Assembly: GCA_964370855.1 (NCBI GenBank)
Contig: CAYJMF010000130.1
Location: forward strand, 1-11,795
DNA length: 11,795 nt
Source of the DNA: JAKLKS01 sp964370855
GTDB lineage: Bacteria > Planctomycetota > JAJSAM01 > JAKLKS01
Direction of reading: 5' to 3'
A program made the translations under genes and the position numbers. Below the pieces are notes generated by a model. That model searched no databases. It was given only the letters and a program-made list of their open reading frames with translations, and had not been told where the DNA came from. Of the stretch, positions 10,972-11,795 are shown piece by piece. Numbering within the stretch: the stretch's first letter is position 1; each line of letters opens with the position of its first letter.

Positions 10972-11684
10972 GCGTTCCCGTCCTGGAGATGGCGGGGGTG
11001 CACGCGGGGTACGGGCCCATCCGCGCCCTCAAGGGGGTCGACCTCCGGGTGGAGGAGGGGGAGATCGTCGCCCTCATCGGCTGCAACGGGGCCGGGAAGA
11101 CGACGGCCCTCATGGCCGTCTCCCAGGTGATCCGGCCGACGGCGGGGTCCATCCGGCTGCGGGGGGCCGACCTCGTCGGGCTCCCCGTCCACGAGGTGGT
11201 GGAGCGGGGCGTCTGCCACGTGCCCGAGGGGAGGCGCATCTTCCCGCGGCTGACCGTCCGGGAGAACCTCGAGATGGGGGCCTTCCTCGTGCGGGACCGG
11301 GAACGGATCCGCGCGCGGCTGGAGGAGGTCTTCGGGATCTTCCCGCTCCTCCGGGAGCGGGAGGGCCAGCTCGGCGGAACCCTCTCCGGCGGGGAGCAGC
11401 AGATGCTGGCCATCGGGCGGGCCCTCATGCTCGATCCCGCCATCCTCCTCCTCGACGAACCCTCCCTCGGCCTCGCGCCCCTCATCGTCCGGCGGATCTT
11501 CGACGTCATCTCCGAACTCCGGGATCGGGGCACGACGGTCCTCCTCGTGGAGCAGAACGCCAACATGGCCCTCCGCCTCGCGGACCGCGCCTACGTCCTG
11601 GAGACCGGCGTCGTCACCCTCGAGGGGCCGGGCCGGGAACTCCTGGAGGACCCGAGGATCCGGGAGGCGTATCTCGGGGAGTAG
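10968..11684 (+). CDS. livF: Branched-chain amino-acid ABC transporter ATP-binding protein LivF
   Basis: A 238-residue ABC ATPase, the second energy subunit of the importer and of normal LivF length (about 235). Motifs: aromatic A-loop AGYGPIRAL (Y15), Walker A GCNGAGKTT (38-46), the LivF hallmark VPEGRRIFPRLTVRENLEMGAF, signature LSGGEQQM (139-146), Walker B LLLLDEPSLGLAP (D163, E164) and VEQNA, where Gln replaces the usual H-loop His. That replacement is normal for LivF. The GTG start is backed by GGGAGG at 10955-10960 with 7-nt spacing and overlaps the livG stop (GTGA). It is the last gene of the operon; the following 111 nt are non-coding. No truncation or frameshift is seen. Confidence 0.95.
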   Translation: MSVPVLEMAGVHAGYGPIRALKGVDLRVEEGEIVALIGCNGAGKTTALMAVSQVIRPTAGSIRLRGADLVGLPVHEVVERGVCHVPEGRRIFPRLTVRENLEMGAFLVRDRERIRARLEEVFGIFPLLREREGQLGGTLSGGEQQMLAIGRALMLDPAILLLDEPSLGLAPLIVRRIFDVISELRDRGTTVLLVEQNANMALRLADRAYVLETGVVTLEGPGRELLEDPRIREAYLGE

Positions 11685-11715
11685 GTTTTCGGCCACCCCC
11701 CTCGCCCGGCCGGTT

Positions 11716-11738
11716 CCGCGGCGCCTGCGGCGCCGCGG
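11716..11738 (+). terminator. Perfect GC hairpin after livF (possible terminator)
   Basis: CCGCGGCGCC (11716-11725) and GGCGCCGCGG (11729-11738) form a perfect 10-bp, all-GC stem with loop TGC, 31 nt after the livF stop. No T run follows (TGGCGCCCG), so it is not a textbook intrinsic terminator. Its place at the operon end suggests transcript termination or 3' end protection. Confidence 0.5.
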
Positions 11739-11747
11739 TGGCGCCCG

Positions 11748-11795
11748 TTTCGAGAGGGTCCGGTCCGGAGAGGCCCGGACCGGACCCTCTCGAAA
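11748..11795. repeat. Perfect 21-bp inverted repeat at the window end
   Basis: Positions 11748-11768 are the exact reverse complement of 11775-11795 around the 6-nt loop AGAGGC. The arms start TTTCGAGAGGG and contain GGTCC twice. The stem puts T on the left foot and A on the right, the opposite of a normal + strand terminator, and what follows lies outside the window. It could be a bidirectional terminator, a repeat element or an assembly effect at a sequence end. Confidence 0.7.

Overview
The window is an 11.8 kb stretch of extremely GC-rich bacterial DNA. Almost every codon ends in G or C, and several genes begin with GTG or TTG. All eight convincing genes lie on the + strand. The very high GC, a large cytosolic Ser/Thr kinase with ATPase and TPR parts, a SpoIIE-type phosphatase with an RsbW-like kinase, and a lipoprotein-type amino-acid binding protein together suggest a complex, probably environmental bacterium. 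Such gene sets are common in Myxococcota, Acidobacteriota, Planctomycetota and related lineages. No rRNA or other phylogenetic marker is present, so the phylum is a guess.

Layout: positions 1-459 hold no convincing gene. They carry G-runs, a small repeated motif and a possible promoter. Next is a 1426-residue Ser/Thr kinase fused to a zinc ribbon, a beta-rich segment, a STAND/AAA ATPase and TPR repeats (460-4740). A possible terminator and a TATGAT box lead into a two-gene unit: an RsbW-like HATPase (4826-5332) and a GAF plus SpoIIE/PP2C phosphatase (5329-6663) that overlap by 4 nt. A GC hairpin with a short T run and a perfect TATAAT box follow. Then comes a complete five-gene branched-chain amino-acid (Liv) ABC transporter: livJ-type lipoprotein (6774-7955), livH (7977-8903), livM (8903-10204), livG (10201-10971) and livF (10968-11684). 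The last 111 bp hold two perfect hairpins. The second has 21-bp arms and ends on the final base of the window.

Working together: the transporter genes form one operon with tightly packed, mostly overlapping reading frames. They would bind leucine/isoleucine/valine or a similar small amide or amino acid outside the membrane and import it using ATP. The first three genes are signalling proteins. The HATPase and phosphatase are the kinase and phosphatase arms of a partner-switching module, but no STAS-domain partner or sigma factor lies in the window. Whether the signalling genes control the transporter is not shown: each block seems to have its own promoter-like box and upstream hairpin, so the link is only by neighbourhood.

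No CRISPR array, insertion sequence, tRNA or rRNA was found. The transporter is ordinary in content. The points most worth a second look are the kinase architecture, the incomplete partner-switching pair, the shared -10-like boxes, the G-quadruplex-prone coding tracts and the terminal palindrome.
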